Shown here in pieces: positions 7,283 through 14,182 of a stretch of 14,353 nucleotides of DNA. Under the pieces are notes generated by a model, which was given only the letters and a program-made list of their open reading frames with translations, was not told the DNA's origin and ran no database searches. The position numbers were made by a program, and so were the translations under genes. Source of the DNA: Clostridia bacterium (GTDB lineage Bacteria; Bacillota; Clostridia; Oscillospirales; Acutalibacteraceae); assembly GCA_900752115.1 (NCBI GenBank), contig CAADUC010000007.1, forward strand, positions 1-14,353. Reading direction: 5' to 3'. The number at the start of each line of letters is the position of its first letter. Position 1 is the stretch's first letter.

Positions 7283-7320
7283 CAGGCAGAAAGCCGTCGG
7301 CTTTCTGCCTGTTTTTTTTT
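7283..7320 (+). terminator. Strong Rho-independent terminator
   Basis: A perfect 13-bp stem, CAGGCAGAAAGCC/GGCTTTCTGCCTG, with a 3-base loop is followed by nine T's (7312-7320). This is the strongest terminator in the window and points rightward. It ends transcription from the 5716-6926 operon about 360 bases beyond the last stop codon and insulates the arabinofuranosidase gene. Confidence 0.96.
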
Positions 7321-7330
7321 CGGATGCAAC

Positions 7331-7377
7331 GTTTTTTTGAATTTTAGAGTCCATTTCTTCGTTTCGTTCAAAAAAAC
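7331..7377. repeat. 11-bp inverted repeat upstream of the GH51 promoter
   Basis: GTTTTTTTGAA (7331-7341) and its exact reverse complement (7367-7377) are separated by 25 bases and end 5 bases before the -35 of the arabinofuranosidase promoter. The arms are low complexity (seven T or A each), so chance is possible. A regulator site or a bent-DNA upstream element is the alternative. Confidence 0.4.
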
Positions 7378-7382
7378 ACCTG

Positions 7383-7411
7383 TTTACACCGTCCCTGTTT
7401 TTCTATATAAT
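7383..7411 (+). promoter_or_regulatory. Promoter of the arabinofuranosidase gene
   Basis: TTTACA (7383-7388), a 17-base spacer and TATAAT (7406-7411) match the vegetative sigma consensus at 5/6 and 6/6. Transcription should start near 7418, which leaves a leader of about 53 bases before the start codon at 7471. It also argues against the in-frame ATG at 7417, which would be leaderless. Confidence 0.9.
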
Positions 7412-7438
7412 GGATCATGAAAATACAAAAAGCAGCGC

Positions 7439-7458
7439 TGCCCCGTTTCTTTGGGGCA
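7439..7458 (+). promoter_or_regulatory. Leader hairpin next to the GH51 ribosome binding site
   Basis: TGCCCC (7439-7444) and GGGGCA (7453-7458) form a perfect 6-bp stem with an 8-base loop. It ends two bases before AGGAGG (7461-7466). It could stabilise the message or affect ribosome access, or serve as a DNA operator just downstream of the transcription start. No known riboswitch is recognised. Confidence 0.4.
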
Positions 7459-7470
7459 AAAGGAGGAGTT

Positions 7471-9438
7471 ATGCAGCTTTATCTTTCCGACAAAAAGGGA
7501 GTCCCGATTCAAGAGGGCATGATAGGCCTTTTCTTCGAGGACATCAATTATGCGGCGGACGGCGGCCTCTACGCCGAGATGATTGAGAATCGCTCGTTTG
7601 AGTTCCAGGATTGCTACGGTACGGTTGGCGACTACTACACGAAGCTCGACTGCGGCTACGGCTGGAGCGCCACGCAGGACTGCGGTCAGGGGCGCATGGA
7701 GTATGTGACCGGCAGTCCGGTTGACCGTGTAAATCCGCATTATCTGCGCTTTACCGCCGATTATGCCGGGCAGGGATTTGCCAACAAAGCGTACGACGGT
7801 GTGCGGCTTGAAAAGGGGAAGGGGTATCGCGCCTCCTTCTATGCGCGCTGCGCATCCTATCAGGGTGATCTGCATGTTGCCGTGGTGAAGGACAGAAAGG
7901 AATACGCTGCGGCTGAAGTGGCCTGTGTTCATGCGCCGCAGGGAACGTGGCAGAAATGGATCCGCTACGAGGCGGTGCTTGAGGCGAAGGAGGATGTGCG
8001 CGGCGCACAGTTTGTCATTTCGCTGACGGCTCCGGGCGCGGTGGAGTTTGATTTCATTTCCCTGATGCCGGAGGATGCGGTGGCAGGTGTGTTCCGCAAG
8101 GATCTTTTTGAACTGCTTAAGGGGCTGCATCCCGGCTTCCTGCGTTTCCCCGGCGGCTGCATCATCGAGGGCAACACGCTTGAGAACCGTTATCGCTGGA
8201 AGGAGAGCGTCGGCCGCCCCGAGAGCCGCAGAAGCAATTTCAACCGCTGGGCTGTCCATGAGACAAAGCCTGAAAACGGCTTCCATACCTGCTATTCGCA
8301 TTATAATCAGACACTTGGTCTCGGATATTACGAGTATTTCCTCCTGTGCGAAATGATCGGCGCGAAGCCTCTGCCGGTGCTGAGCGTTGGACTTGCCTGC
8401 CAGTATCAGTCGTATGAATTGGTGGAGATGGACGATCCCGCTTTCCACGAGTTTGTTCAGGACGCGCTGGATCTGATTGAGTTTGCGAACGGTTCTCCGG
8501 AAACGAAGTGGGGCGCTGTGCGTGCGCAGATGGGTCATCCCGCTCCCTTTGGAATGACGATGATCGGTATCGGCAACGAGCAGTGGCAGACCGATAAGAT
8601 TGACTTCTTTGCCCGTTACGAGGCGTTTGAGAAGGCGATTCATGAAAAGTATCCCGACATGAAGCTGATTGGCTCCGCCGGCCCCGATATTACCTCGGAG
8701 CGTTATGAGGCGGCATGGGCTTTCTATAAGGAGGCTGCGCCGAAGAAGGAAAACTTTGTCTATGCAGTGGACGAGCATTACTACGTGAAGCCCGAGTGGT
8801 TCTACGCCCACACGGATTTCTATGACGAGTATCCGCGCAATGTAAAGGTCTTTTCCGGCGAGTACGCGGCTCATCCGGTCAACGGAATGAACCGTCCGGA
8901 CGCCAACACGCTGGGCGGCGCTATTGCGGAAGCTGCGTTCCTTACCGGTGTGGAACGCAACGCGGACGTGGTGGTTCTGGCCTCCTACGCACCGTTGTTT
9001 GCCCGCGTGGGTTATGCCCAGTGGTCTCCGGATATGATTTGGTTTGACGATACCCGTGCTTACGGCACGCCGAGCTATTACGTGCAGAAGCTGTACGGCG
9101 AGAATCTCGGTTCTGTGACGCTTGCGATGGATGGACAGGAGAAAGCGCTGCGTGAGCAGGAAATTTATGTAAATGCCTCTCTCGACGAGGCAGCGGGCGA
9201 GATTATCGTCAAGGCTGTTAACCACAATGCGCAGGAAAAGGAACTGGAGCTGAGTCTTGCCGCGTCTTACACCCCGGCCGGCGCGATGAAGCTGCAGGTT
9301 CTTTCCGGTCAGGAGAACGATTATAACTGCATTACGGCTCCAGATACGGTCAAGCCGCAGGCGTCGGAGGTTCCGTTTGACGGAAAGCTTGTTCTCCCGG
9401 CTTACAGCTTTGTTGTGGTGCGCATTCCGGTAAAATAA
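7471..9438 (+). CDS. Alpha-L-arabinofuranosidase, glycoside hydrolase family 51
   Basis: GH51 enzymes remove terminal alpha-L-arabinofuranosyl residues from arabinan- and arabinoxylan-derived chains with retention of configuration. The 655 residues show the family pattern: an N-terminal strand with FFEDINYAADGG (21-32) and ENRSFEF (39-45), an inserted carbohydrate-binding-like beta domain (about 65-200), a TIM barrel with RFPGGC (225-230), acid/base Glu370 in GNEQW and nucleophile Glu464 in FSGEYA, and a C-terminal beta domain to about 650. There is no signal peptide, so it acts inside the cell on imported oligosaccharides. The ATG at 7471 has an ideal AAAGGAGG 4-5 bases before it; an in-frame ATG 18 codons upstream coincides with the transcription start and is rejected. 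No transporter or regulator lies next to it, and it has its own promoter and terminator. Confidence 0.96.
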   Translation: MQLYLSDKKGVPIQEGMIGLFFEDINYAADGGLYAEMIENRSFEFQDCYGTVGDYYTKLDCGYGWSATQDCGQGRMEYVTGSPVDRVNPHYLRFTADYAGQGFANKAYDGVRLEKGKGYRASFYARCASYQGDLHVAVVKDRKEYAAAEVACVHAPQGTWQKWIRYEAVLEAKEDVRGAQFVISLTAPGAVEFDFISLMPEDAVAGVFRKDLFELLKGLHPGFLRFPGGCIIEGNTLENRYRWKESVGRPESRRSNFNRWAVHETKPENGFHTCYSHYNQTLGLGYYEYFLLCEMIGAKPLPVLSVGLACQYQSYELVEMDDPAFHEFVQDALDLIEFANGSPETKWGAVRAQMGHPAPFGMTMIGIGNEQWQTDKIDFFARYEAFEKAIHEKYPDMKLIGSAGPDITSERYEAAWAFYKEAAPKKENFVYAVDEHYYVKPEWFYAHTDFYDEYPRNVKVFSGEYAAHPVNGMNRPDANTLGGAIAEAAFLTGVERNADVVVLASYAPLFARVGYAQWSPDMIWFDDTRAYGTPSYYVQKLYGENLGSVTLAMDGQEKALREQEIYVNASLDEAAGEIIVKAVNHNAQEKELELSLAASYTPAGAMKLQVLSGQENDYNCITAPDTVKPQASEVPFDGKLVLPAYSFVVVRIPVK

Positions 9439-9505
9439 GATTTTCGGTTCAGTGCGATGAACAGGATTTCGCGAGAGATCCGCCGTACAGCCGTACAATA
9501 GAATA

Positions 9506-9553
9506 AAAAGCCGCCGGAGCGCTCCTTATTCGGGAACTGCTCCGGCGGCTTTT
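9506..9553. terminator. Bidirectional terminator after the arabinofuranosidase gene
   Basis: A perfect 15-bp stem, AAAAGCCGCCGGAGC/GCTCCGGCGGCTTTT, has an 18-base loop. On the plus strand the stem ends in TTTT; on the minus strand it runs into TTTTTATTCTATT, a better U-tract. It can end the rightward arabinofuranosidase transcript and block read-through from the leftward perR-rubrerythrin operon. Confidence 0.9.
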
Positions 9554-9673
9554 GACTGGAATGGCGGAAACCATTCTTCCATGTGCCCGCGTTCCGCCGC
9601 GGAGAATTCATTCCAAACACAAAGGAGAGAGCATTCTTTCGTGTGCCTGCAATGCGCTGGAACAGGATAACGT

Positions 9674-9715
9674 AAGAAAATGCAAACAGCCGGACAGGGG
9701 AGACTCCTGTCCGGC
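9674..9715 (-). terminator. Terminator of the perR-rubrerythrin operon
   Basis: A perfect 10-bp stem, GCCGGACAGG/CCTGTCCGGC (9689-9698 and 9706-9715), with a 7-base loop lies 46 bases beyond the rubrerythrin stop. On the minus strand it is followed by TGTTTGCATTTTCTT, a T-rich tract. Confidence 0.88.
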
Positions 9716-9760
9716 CGTTCTGCTTTATTGGATGTGGAAAGAGTTTACAGGGAAGGAAAA

Positions 9761-10306
9761 TCAGGCGCCGAAGTATCTCTTCAGCAGGCCCTCAAAGGCC
9801 TTGCCGTGACGGGCCTCATCGCGAGCCATCTCATGAACGGTGTCATGAATGGCATCCAGGTTGGCAGCCTTGGCACGCTTGGCCAGATCGAACTTGCCGG
9901 CAGTCGCGCCGTTCTCGGCCTCAACGCGCATCTCGAGGTTCTTCTTGGTGGAGTCGGTCACAACCTCACCGAGGAGCTCAGCAAACTTCGCAGCATGCTC
10001 AGCCTCTTCCCAAGCGGCCTTCTCCCAATACAGGCCGATCTCCGGATAGCCCTCGCGATGAGCAACGCGAGCCATGGCCAGGTACATGCCGACCTCGGTG
10101 CACTCGCCGTTGAAGTTAGCGCGCAGATCGTTCATGATGTCCTCGGAAGAACCCTGTGCCACGCCGACCACATGCTCGGCAGCCCAGGTCTTCTCGCCGG
10201 CCTGCTCCACGAACTTCTCCTTCGGAGCCTTGCACTGGGGGCAGAACTCGGGAGCCTCATCGCCGGTGAACACATAACCGCAGACAGAGCAAACAAACTT
10301 TTTCAT
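9761..10306 (-). CDS. Reverse rubrerythrin (rubredoxin domain first)
   Basis: Rubrerythrins are cytoplasmic non-heme iron proteins of anaerobes that reduce hydrogen peroxide. This 181-residue protein has the rubredoxin domain at the N-terminus: CSVC and CPQC, giving Cys6, Cys9, Cys22 and Cys25. The ferritin-like four-helix domain (about 55-178) follows, with diiron ligands in NGECTE (Glu68), EEAEH (Glu101, His104) and DEARH (Glu164, His167), two complete ExxH motifs. Classic rubrerythrin has the opposite domain order; the rubredoxin-first form is known from Clostridium as a peroxide and oxygen reductase induced by air. GGAGG lies 10 bases before the ATG. It follows perR by 41 bases in one operon, so peroxide derepression is expected. 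Confidence 0.96.
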   Translation of the reverse strand: MKKFVCSVCGYVFTGDEAPEFCPQCKAPKEKFVEQAGEKTWAAEHVVGVAQGSSEDIMNDLRANFNGECTEVGMYLAMARVAHREGYPEIGLYWEKAAWEEAEHAAKFAELLGEVVTDSTKKNLEMRVEAENGATAGKFDLAKRAKAANLDAIHDTVHEMARDEARHGKAFEGLLKRYFGA

Positions 10307-10347
10307 GATAGCATTTCCTCCATAATCATAATTTGAAATTTACAGGT

Positions 10348-10749
10348 TTAACTGATTTTCTCGCTTTTTTTGCAGGCGGCGCATATGCCGCGGAATACAA
10401 CGTCGCATCGAACGGCGTTTACACCGTACCGTCTGGAAATATCAGAGCATGCCTCCCCGCCGGGGCCGCCTTCGATATCCAATACGCTGCCGCATCTGTC
10501 GCAGACAAAATGGGAGTGCGGATGCGTTGCGCCGTCAAAGCGTTCCTGACCGTTCACAGTGCCGACGCTGATGATCACGCCGTCATTTTTGAACTGCGCC
10601 AGATTTCGATAGACTGTGCCGAGGCTCAGATCGGGATACGATGGCTTGAGCTCGTGGTAGACCCACTCGGCCGAGGGATGAAGTGTTGTGCCGCGCACGG
10701 TATTGAGTATCGCTTCTCTCTTGCGGCTGTAATTTTGCCTTCGTTCCAT
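10348..10749 (-). CDS. perR: Peroxide-responsive repressor PerR (Fur family)
   Basis: A 133-residue Fur-family repressor. Every PerR landmark of the B. subtilis protein is present at a constant offset of 13: sensing-metal ligands His24, Asp72, His78, His80 and Asp91 (B. subtilis 37, 85, 91, 93, 104), and the structural zinc Cys83, Cys86, Cys123 and Cys126. Asp rather than Glu at 91 is the residue associated with PerR-type Fe-dependent peroxide sensing. The winged helix spans about 8-75 (HPSAEWVYHELK and LGTVYRNLAQF). It represses with Fe(II) or Mn(II) and is inactivated when peroxide oxidises its histidines. The ATG at 10749 is preferred over the adjacent GTG because GAGG lies 6 bases before it. 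First gene of an operon with rubrerythrin. Confidence 0.95.
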   Translation of the reverse strand: MERRQNYSRKREAILNTVRGTTLHPSAEWVYHELKPSYPDLSLGTVYRNLAQFKNDGVIISVGTVNGQERFDGATHPHSHFVCDRCGSVLDIEGGPGGEACSDISRRYGVNAVRCDVVFRGICAACKKSEKIS

Positions 10750-10820
10750 CACTCACCTCTCAATTTGCGGCCTCACCTGCGGCTTCCGCACTGTAATCCG
10801 TACCGAAAAACTTGGTTTAT

Positions 10821-10867
10821 CGTCTGAAATCGCCGGTTTGTTTGGAAGAAACCCTGTGCTTCAGACG
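10821..10867 (-). promoter_or_regulatory. Nested stem in the perR leader RNA
   Basis: CGTCTGAA (10821-10828) and TTCAGACG (10860-10867) are an exact 8-bp inverted repeat enclosing a second stem, GGTTT/AAACC (10835-10839 and 10849-10853). It lies within the untranslated leader between the perR promoter and start codon. No T-run follows on the minus strand, so it is not a simple terminator. No known riboswitch class is recognised; folding is inferred by eye only. Confidence 0.45.
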
Positions 10868-10930
10868 GAATTCCATGAAATTTCTTTGGCCCGGATTCTG
10901 ATGTGGAATTGTGAGGTGCTGCCTTAAAAA

Positions 10931-10945
10931 TAGGAATTATTCTTA
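10931..10945 (-). promoter_or_regulatory. PerR-box-like inverted repeat at the perR transcription start
   Basis: TAGGAAT-T-ATTCTTA is a 7-1-7 inverted repeat with one mismatch between its arms. That is the architecture of the PerR box (consensus TTATAAT-N-ATTATAA in B. subtilis); the base match to that consensus is 9 of 14. It sits at about +4 to +18 of the perR promoter, where a bound repressor would block transcription. Autoregulation by PerR is inferred. Confidence 0.55.
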
Positions 10946-10955
10946 ACTTGGCTTT

Positions 10956-10984
10956 ATCTTATCACACCGCTCTCTCCATGTCAA
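10956..10984 (-). promoter_or_regulatory. Promoter of the perR-rubrerythrin operon
   Basis: On the minus strand a perfect TTGACA (-35, 10984-10979) is followed after 17 bases by TAAGAT (-10, 10961-10956). An AT-rich quasi-palindromic tract (10990-11016, arms AAATAAAA/TTTTATTT) lies directly upstream and could act as an UP element. Transcription would start near 10949, giving a leader of about 200 nt before perR. Confidence 0.88.
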
Positions 10985-11060
10985 GAGAAAAATAAAAATA
11001 ATTATTAATTTTATTTCCATGTCCGCTTTCCTGCCGTTTTGAGTGAAGGGGAGACAGGGC

Positions 11061-11089
11061 TTTGCATTCCGTACCGTCTATGTTATAAT
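11061..11089 (+). promoter_or_regulatory. Promoter of the FAD-protein operon
   Basis: TTTGCA (11061-11066), 17 bases, then a perfect TATAAT (11084-11089) preceded by TGT, an extended -10 that compensates for the moderate -35. Transcription would start near 11096, giving a leader of about 130 nt that holds a small ORF before the first large gene at 11228. Confidence 0.82.
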
Positions 11090-11137
11090 CAATAAGAATA
11101 CTGTCTGATTTTACGTTTTGGAGGGCAGGAGCGCAAA

Positions 11138-11203
11138 ATGCCGGGAGGATGCTTTTGCGGGAGAGTGCGCGAAGTCCGGCTCAAGCGCAGCAGAAAGCGT
11201 TGA
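11138..11203 (+). CDS. Small ORF in the leader of the FAD operon (21 residues)
   Basis: An ATG at 11138 has AGGAG exactly 6 bases upstream, as good as the site of the following gene. It opens 21 codons ending at TGA 11201-11203, 24 bases before the FAD gene start. The peptide starts MPGGCFCGRV and its second half is strongly basic (Arg/Lys-rich). It resembles no known leader peptide: there is no run of a single amino acid and no terminator after it. It could be a small basic protein or a translated leader coupling to the next gene; chance is also possible. Confidence 0.4.
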   Translation: MPGGCFCGRVREVRLKRSRKR

Positions 11204-11227
11204 ATACAGCGGAGAGGAGAGAACGGC

Positions 11228-12490
11228 ATGGGGGAACGCTGCTTTGAATTTGCGATTGTGGGCGCGGGTGCGTCCGGCCTCGCGGCGGCGGGGGAGACCG
11301 TGCAGGCTGGCAGCACCATTGTGCTGGAAGCCGGGAAAAAGCCGGGCAGAAAGCTGCTTGCCACGGGCAACGGACGCTGCAATCTCGGCAATCGCCGGAT
11401 TTCCCCGGAGCGCTATCATGGCGACGTGCCGCGAGCCGCCCGTGTTTTGGAGCGGTTTCCCGCGGAAAAGCTGGAGCAGTTCTGGAGGAAAAACGGTCTG
11501 CTCTGCCGTGAGCTTGACGAGGGCAGGCTTTATCCCTATGGTTTGCAGGCCTCTACGGTGTTGGAATGCCTGCTTCGCCGCGTTGTGCAAAGAGGAGGGG
11601 AACTGCGCTGTGAGTTTCCGGTGGAGGAAATCCGCCGGGAGCAGGGGTTCCTGACGCTTTCCGGTCCGGCGGGACAAGTTCGGGCACGGCGTGTGATTCT
11701 TGCGTGCGGCGGTATGGCTTCGCCATCCCTCGGTGGGAGCGACGCCGGGTATCGTCTGGCGTCCGCTCTCGGTCATCACGTTGTTCCGATTTTTCCCTCC
11801 CTGGTTCCTCTCACCGCTCCGGCTGCACGGGCCAGGCCATTGAAGGGTGCGCGCAGTCTGGCGGAAATTTCACTTTGGGCGGGGACGCACGGCGTCGCTT
11901 CTTCTCGCGGAGAGGTGCAGTTTACCGGCGAGGGGCTGTCCGGAATCTGTGTTTTCGAGGTGTCCCGAGCGTATGGAGAGCTCAGCGCGGAAGAGAAACG
12001 TGCAGCGGAGCTTTCGGTCTGTTTGATGCCCGAATACGGCCCCGGCGATATTTACGCTTTTCTTCGCACAGCGGCAGCTTCTCCGCTGCTGCCCGCACAG
12101 GAGCTGCTCGACGGAATGATGAACCGTTTGGTTGCACGCGAAGTCCTGAGATCGGCGGTGCGCGATCTGCCGCCTCTTGCGAAGCAGCTCAGACCGGCGC
12201 AGCTTTCCGCTATTGCGGCCCGCGTGCGCGATTTTCGTTTTCCGATTACCGGGACAGCCGGATGGGGGACAGCGCAGGTAACCGCGGGCGGCGTTCCGCT
12301 CTCGGAGGTGGACGTTTCCACTCTGGAATCGCGCCGTTGTCCCGGCGTGTATCTGACGGGAGAGCTGCTCAACGTTGACGGCGATTGCGGAGGCTTTAAC
12401 CTTCACTGGGCCTGGGCGACCGGTTTGCTGGCCGGCCGCAGCGCGGGAACGGCCGCGAATCCGTCCGTCCGGTGGGATCATCGTCTGTAA
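11228..12490 (+). CDS. HI0933/BaiN-type FAD-dependent oxidoreductase
   Basis: The 420 residues fit the HI0933-like flavoprotein family (PF03486; YhiN/BaiN type). The N-terminal FAD-binding motif is VGAGASGLAAA (11-21). Next comes the family signature GRKLLATGNGRCNL (40-53), then ACGGMASPSLGGSDAGY (159-175), and the C-terminal flavin contact TGELLNVDGDCGGFNLHWAWATG (377-399). One member, BaiN of Clostridium scindens, has been assigned to bile-acid dehydroxylation, and most others have no known substrate, so this gene should not be read as evidence for bile-acid chemistry. AGGAG lies 8 bases before the ATG. There is no signal peptide. It is followed after 21 bases by the second flavoprotein gene, so the two form an operon. 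Confidence 0.93.
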   Translation: MGERCFEFAIVGAGASGLAAAGETVQAGSTIVLEAGKKPGRKLLATGNGRCNLGNRRISPERYHGDVPRAARVLERFPAEKLEQFWRKNGLLCRELDEGRLYPYGLQASTVLECLLRRVVQRGGELRCEFPVEEIRREQGFLTLSGPAGQVRARRVILACGGMASPSLGGSDAGYRLASALGHHVVPIFPSLVPLTAPAARARPLKGARSLAEISLWAGTHGVASSRGEVQFTGEGLSGICVFEVSRAYGELSAEEKRAAELSVCLMPEYGPGDIYAFLRTAAASPLLPAQELLDGMMNRLVAREVLRSAVRDLPPLAKQLRPAQLSAIAARVRDFRFPITGTAGWGTAQVTAGGVPLSEVDVSTLESRRCPGVYLTGELLNVDGDCGGFNLHWAWATGLLAGRSAGTAANPSVRWDHRL

Positions 12491-12511
12491 AGCAGGAGGA
12501 TACAGGATTGC

Positions 12512-14092
12512 ATGAACATCTATAAGGTTGCAGAGATTCCCCTTCCGCTCGGCGCGCAGCCGGAGCAGCTGCGCCGTTTGGCGGCAGGACGGCTTCGCGT
12601 TTCTCCGGAGAGGATTGCTTCGCTTGAGCTTACCCGCCGGTCGGTTGACGCGCGAAAAAAGAACGACGTGCATTTCATCTGTACGGTTGAGTGTGCCGTT
12701 GACGGTCCGCCGCTTCGTTCCCTGGGACCGAAAATTTCCCGCGCGGAACCGTTCCGCTACGAATTGCCGAAGGCCCATCCCATGGATACGCGTCCTGTTG
12801 TGGTGGGGTTGGGTCCGGCGGGACTTTTTGCTGCTCTGATTCTTGCCCGCGCCGGAGCAAGGCCGATCGTTCTTGAACGCGGCGCTTCGGTTGAGGAGCG
12901 TGCTGCCGCTGTGGAGCGCTTCTGGAGTACGGGCCTGCTCGACACGCAGACGAACGTCCAATTCGGCGAAGGAGGGGCCGGAACCTTCTCCGACGGAAAG
13001 CTCAACACCGGTACCAAGGATCCGCGCGCCCGCCTTGTTTTGCGGGTGTTTGCGGATGCCGGTGCGCCGCGTGAGATTCTTTGGGAGGCCAAGCCCCATA
13101 TCGGAACGGATCGTTTGCCCGGCGCGGTGCGCACAATCCGCGAAGAGATCAGGGCTTTGGGCGGGGAGGTACGCTTCCGCAGTACGGCTTCGGCTTTTCT
13201 CGTTCGCGGCGGCAGGCTGGCCGGTGTGGTCACCGCGGAGGGTGAGACGATAGAGTGCGGCAGTCTGATTTTGGCTGTCGGTCACAGCGCCCGCGATACG
13301 TTCCGCGTGCTGGAGCGCCGCGGAATCCGGTTGGAACAGAAGCCGTTTTCCCTTGGCGCACGCATTGAACATTTGCAGCAGGCGATCGATCGCGCGCAGT
13401 ACGGACGTTTTGCGGGCCACCCGGAGCTTGAGGCCGCCGATTATAAGCTGGCTGTGCACCTGCCGGGAGGTCGGGGCGTGTACACCTTCTGTATGTGTCC
13501 CGGAGGAGAAGTGGTGGCGGCGGCCAGCGAGGAGGGCCGTGTCGTGACAAATGGAATGAGCCGCCGTGCCCGCGACGGCGTCAACGCGAATTCCGCTCTT
13601 CTTGTCGGCGTCGGTCCGCAGGATTTCGGCGGCGATCACCCGCTTGCGGGGATGCTCTGGCAGGAAAAGCTCGAAACGCTCGCGTTTGAGGCGGGGGGCG
13701 GAGGCTACCGCGCTCCCGCTCAGCGGGTGGAGGATTTTCTGCATGCCAGGCCATCGACCGGTTTTGGGGACGTCGTTCCGTCCTACCGGCCCGGCGTGAC
13801 GCCCGGATCGCTTGACAGCGTGCTGCCCCGGGAGCTCACAGACGCAATGCGGCAGGGCTTGTCAATGCTTGACGCGCGTCTGCATGGCTTCGCTTGCCCC
13901 GACGCCGTTCTCACCGGCGTTGAAACGAGAAGCTCTTCTCCGGTGCGCATTCTGCGCGGAGAAAATCTGCAGAGCGTTACGCTGCCCGGTCTGTATCCCT
14001 GTGGGGAAGGCGCCGGTTATGCAGGCGGCATTGTCTCCGCCGCTGTCGACGGAATCCGCTGTGCCGAAGAAGTACTTCGAAACGGATGTTAA
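12512..14092 (+). CDS. COG2509-type FAD-dependent dehydrogenase, substrate unknown
   Basis: A cytoplasmic flavoprotein of 526 residues. An N-terminal domain of about 90 residues without a cofactor motif precedes the FAD-binding GLGPAG (99-104). The segment FGEGGAGTFSDGKL (151-164) and the C-terminal CGEGAGYAGGI (497-507) are typical of the uncharacterised COG2509 dehydrogenases found across Bacillota and other phyla. The N-terminal part (MNIYKVAEIPLPL...) looks like the small alpha/beta domain usual in this family. The reaction is unknown. AGGAGG lies 12 bases before the ATG, with a second AGGA at 5 bases. It follows the HI0933-type gene by 21 bases on the same transcript. Confidence 0.93.
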   Translation: MNIYKVAEIPLPLGAQPEQLRRLAAGRLRVSPERIASLELTRRSVDARKKNDVHFICTVECAVDGPPLRSLGPKISRAEPFRYELPKAHPMDTRPVVVGLGPAGLFAALILARAGARPIVLERGASVEERAAAVERFWSTGLLDTQTNVQFGEGGAGTFSDGKLNTGTKDPRARLVLRVFADAGAPREILWEAKPHIGTDRLPGAVRTIREEIRALGGEVRFRSTASAFLVRGGRLAGVVTAEGETIECGSLILAVGHSARDTFRVLERRGIRLEQKPFSLGARIEHLQQAIDRAQYGRFAGHPELEAADYKLAVHLPGGRGVYTFCMCPGGEVVAAASEEGRVVTNGMSRRARDGVNANSALLVGVGPQDFGGDHPLAGMLWQEKLETLAFEAGGGGYRAPAQRVEDFLHARPSTGFGDVVPSYRPGVTPGSLDSVLPRELTDAMRQGLSMLDARLHGFACPDAVLTGVETRSSSPVRILRGENLQSVTLPGLYPCGEGAGYAGGIVSAAVDGIRCAEEVLRNGC

Positions 14093-14117
14093 AACGCTGC
14101 ATCTCTGCGTGAGCAGA

Positions 14118-14145
14118 TTGGTGTGCGTTTTTCTCACAATATTAT
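14118..14145 (+). promoter_or_regulatory. Possible promoter before the last gene
   Basis: TTGGTG (14118-14123), 16 bases, then TATTAT (14140-14145) match the vegetative consensus at 3/6 and 5/6. It would give the 14183 gene its own transcript, although read-through from the FAD operon is equally possible. A 5-bp stem, GCCGC/GCGGC, at about 14152-14164 follows. No terminator was found between 14092 and 14183. Confidence 0.3.
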
Positions 14146-14182
14146 TGATTCAGCCGCAAAGCGGCATTTCAGGAGGATGAAA

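Larger units (their letters stand above)
9439..9760. other. Intergenic region between convergent genes
   Basis: These 322 bases lie between the ends of the rightward arabinofuranosidase gene and the leftward rubrerythrin gene. They contain two terminators (described separately) and a 6-bp stem, GAATGG/CCATTC, at 9559-9576. Open frames here have no convincing ribosome binding site with an adequate length; AAAGGAGAG at 9619-9627 leads only to a GTG with an eight-codon frame. No other feature is seen. Confidence 0.6.

Noticed and set aside
7417..7470. 18-codon N-terminal extension of the GH51 enzyme
   Set aside because: The ATG coincides with the predicted transcription start and the extension is not a signal peptide; AAAGGAGG precedes ATG 7471.
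7384..9498. 704-codon open frame on the minus strand opposite the arabinofuranosidase gene
   Set aside because: It is a mirror of the codon bias of a clear GH51 gene, has no domain-like sequence, and crosses the gene's promoter and terminator.
9552..9809. Small plus-strand frames between the GH51 and rubrerythrin genes
   Set aside because: They run through two terminators and into the antisense of rubrerythrin, without suitable ribosome binding sites.
10307..10347. Separate promoter for rubrerythrin in the 41-base gap after perR
   Set aside because: A TATGAT is present, but no acceptable -35 lies at the right distance; operon read-through is simpler.
10806..10885. 18-codon ORF in the perR leader (minus strand)
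   Set aside because: No ribosome binding site and no recognisable composition; the inverted repeat explains the region better.
11870..13744. 624-codon open frame on the minus strand opposite the two FAD genes
   Set aside because: It spans two confirmed genes antisense, is Arg- and Ala-rich and low in recognisable motifs; GC-rich codon bias explains it.
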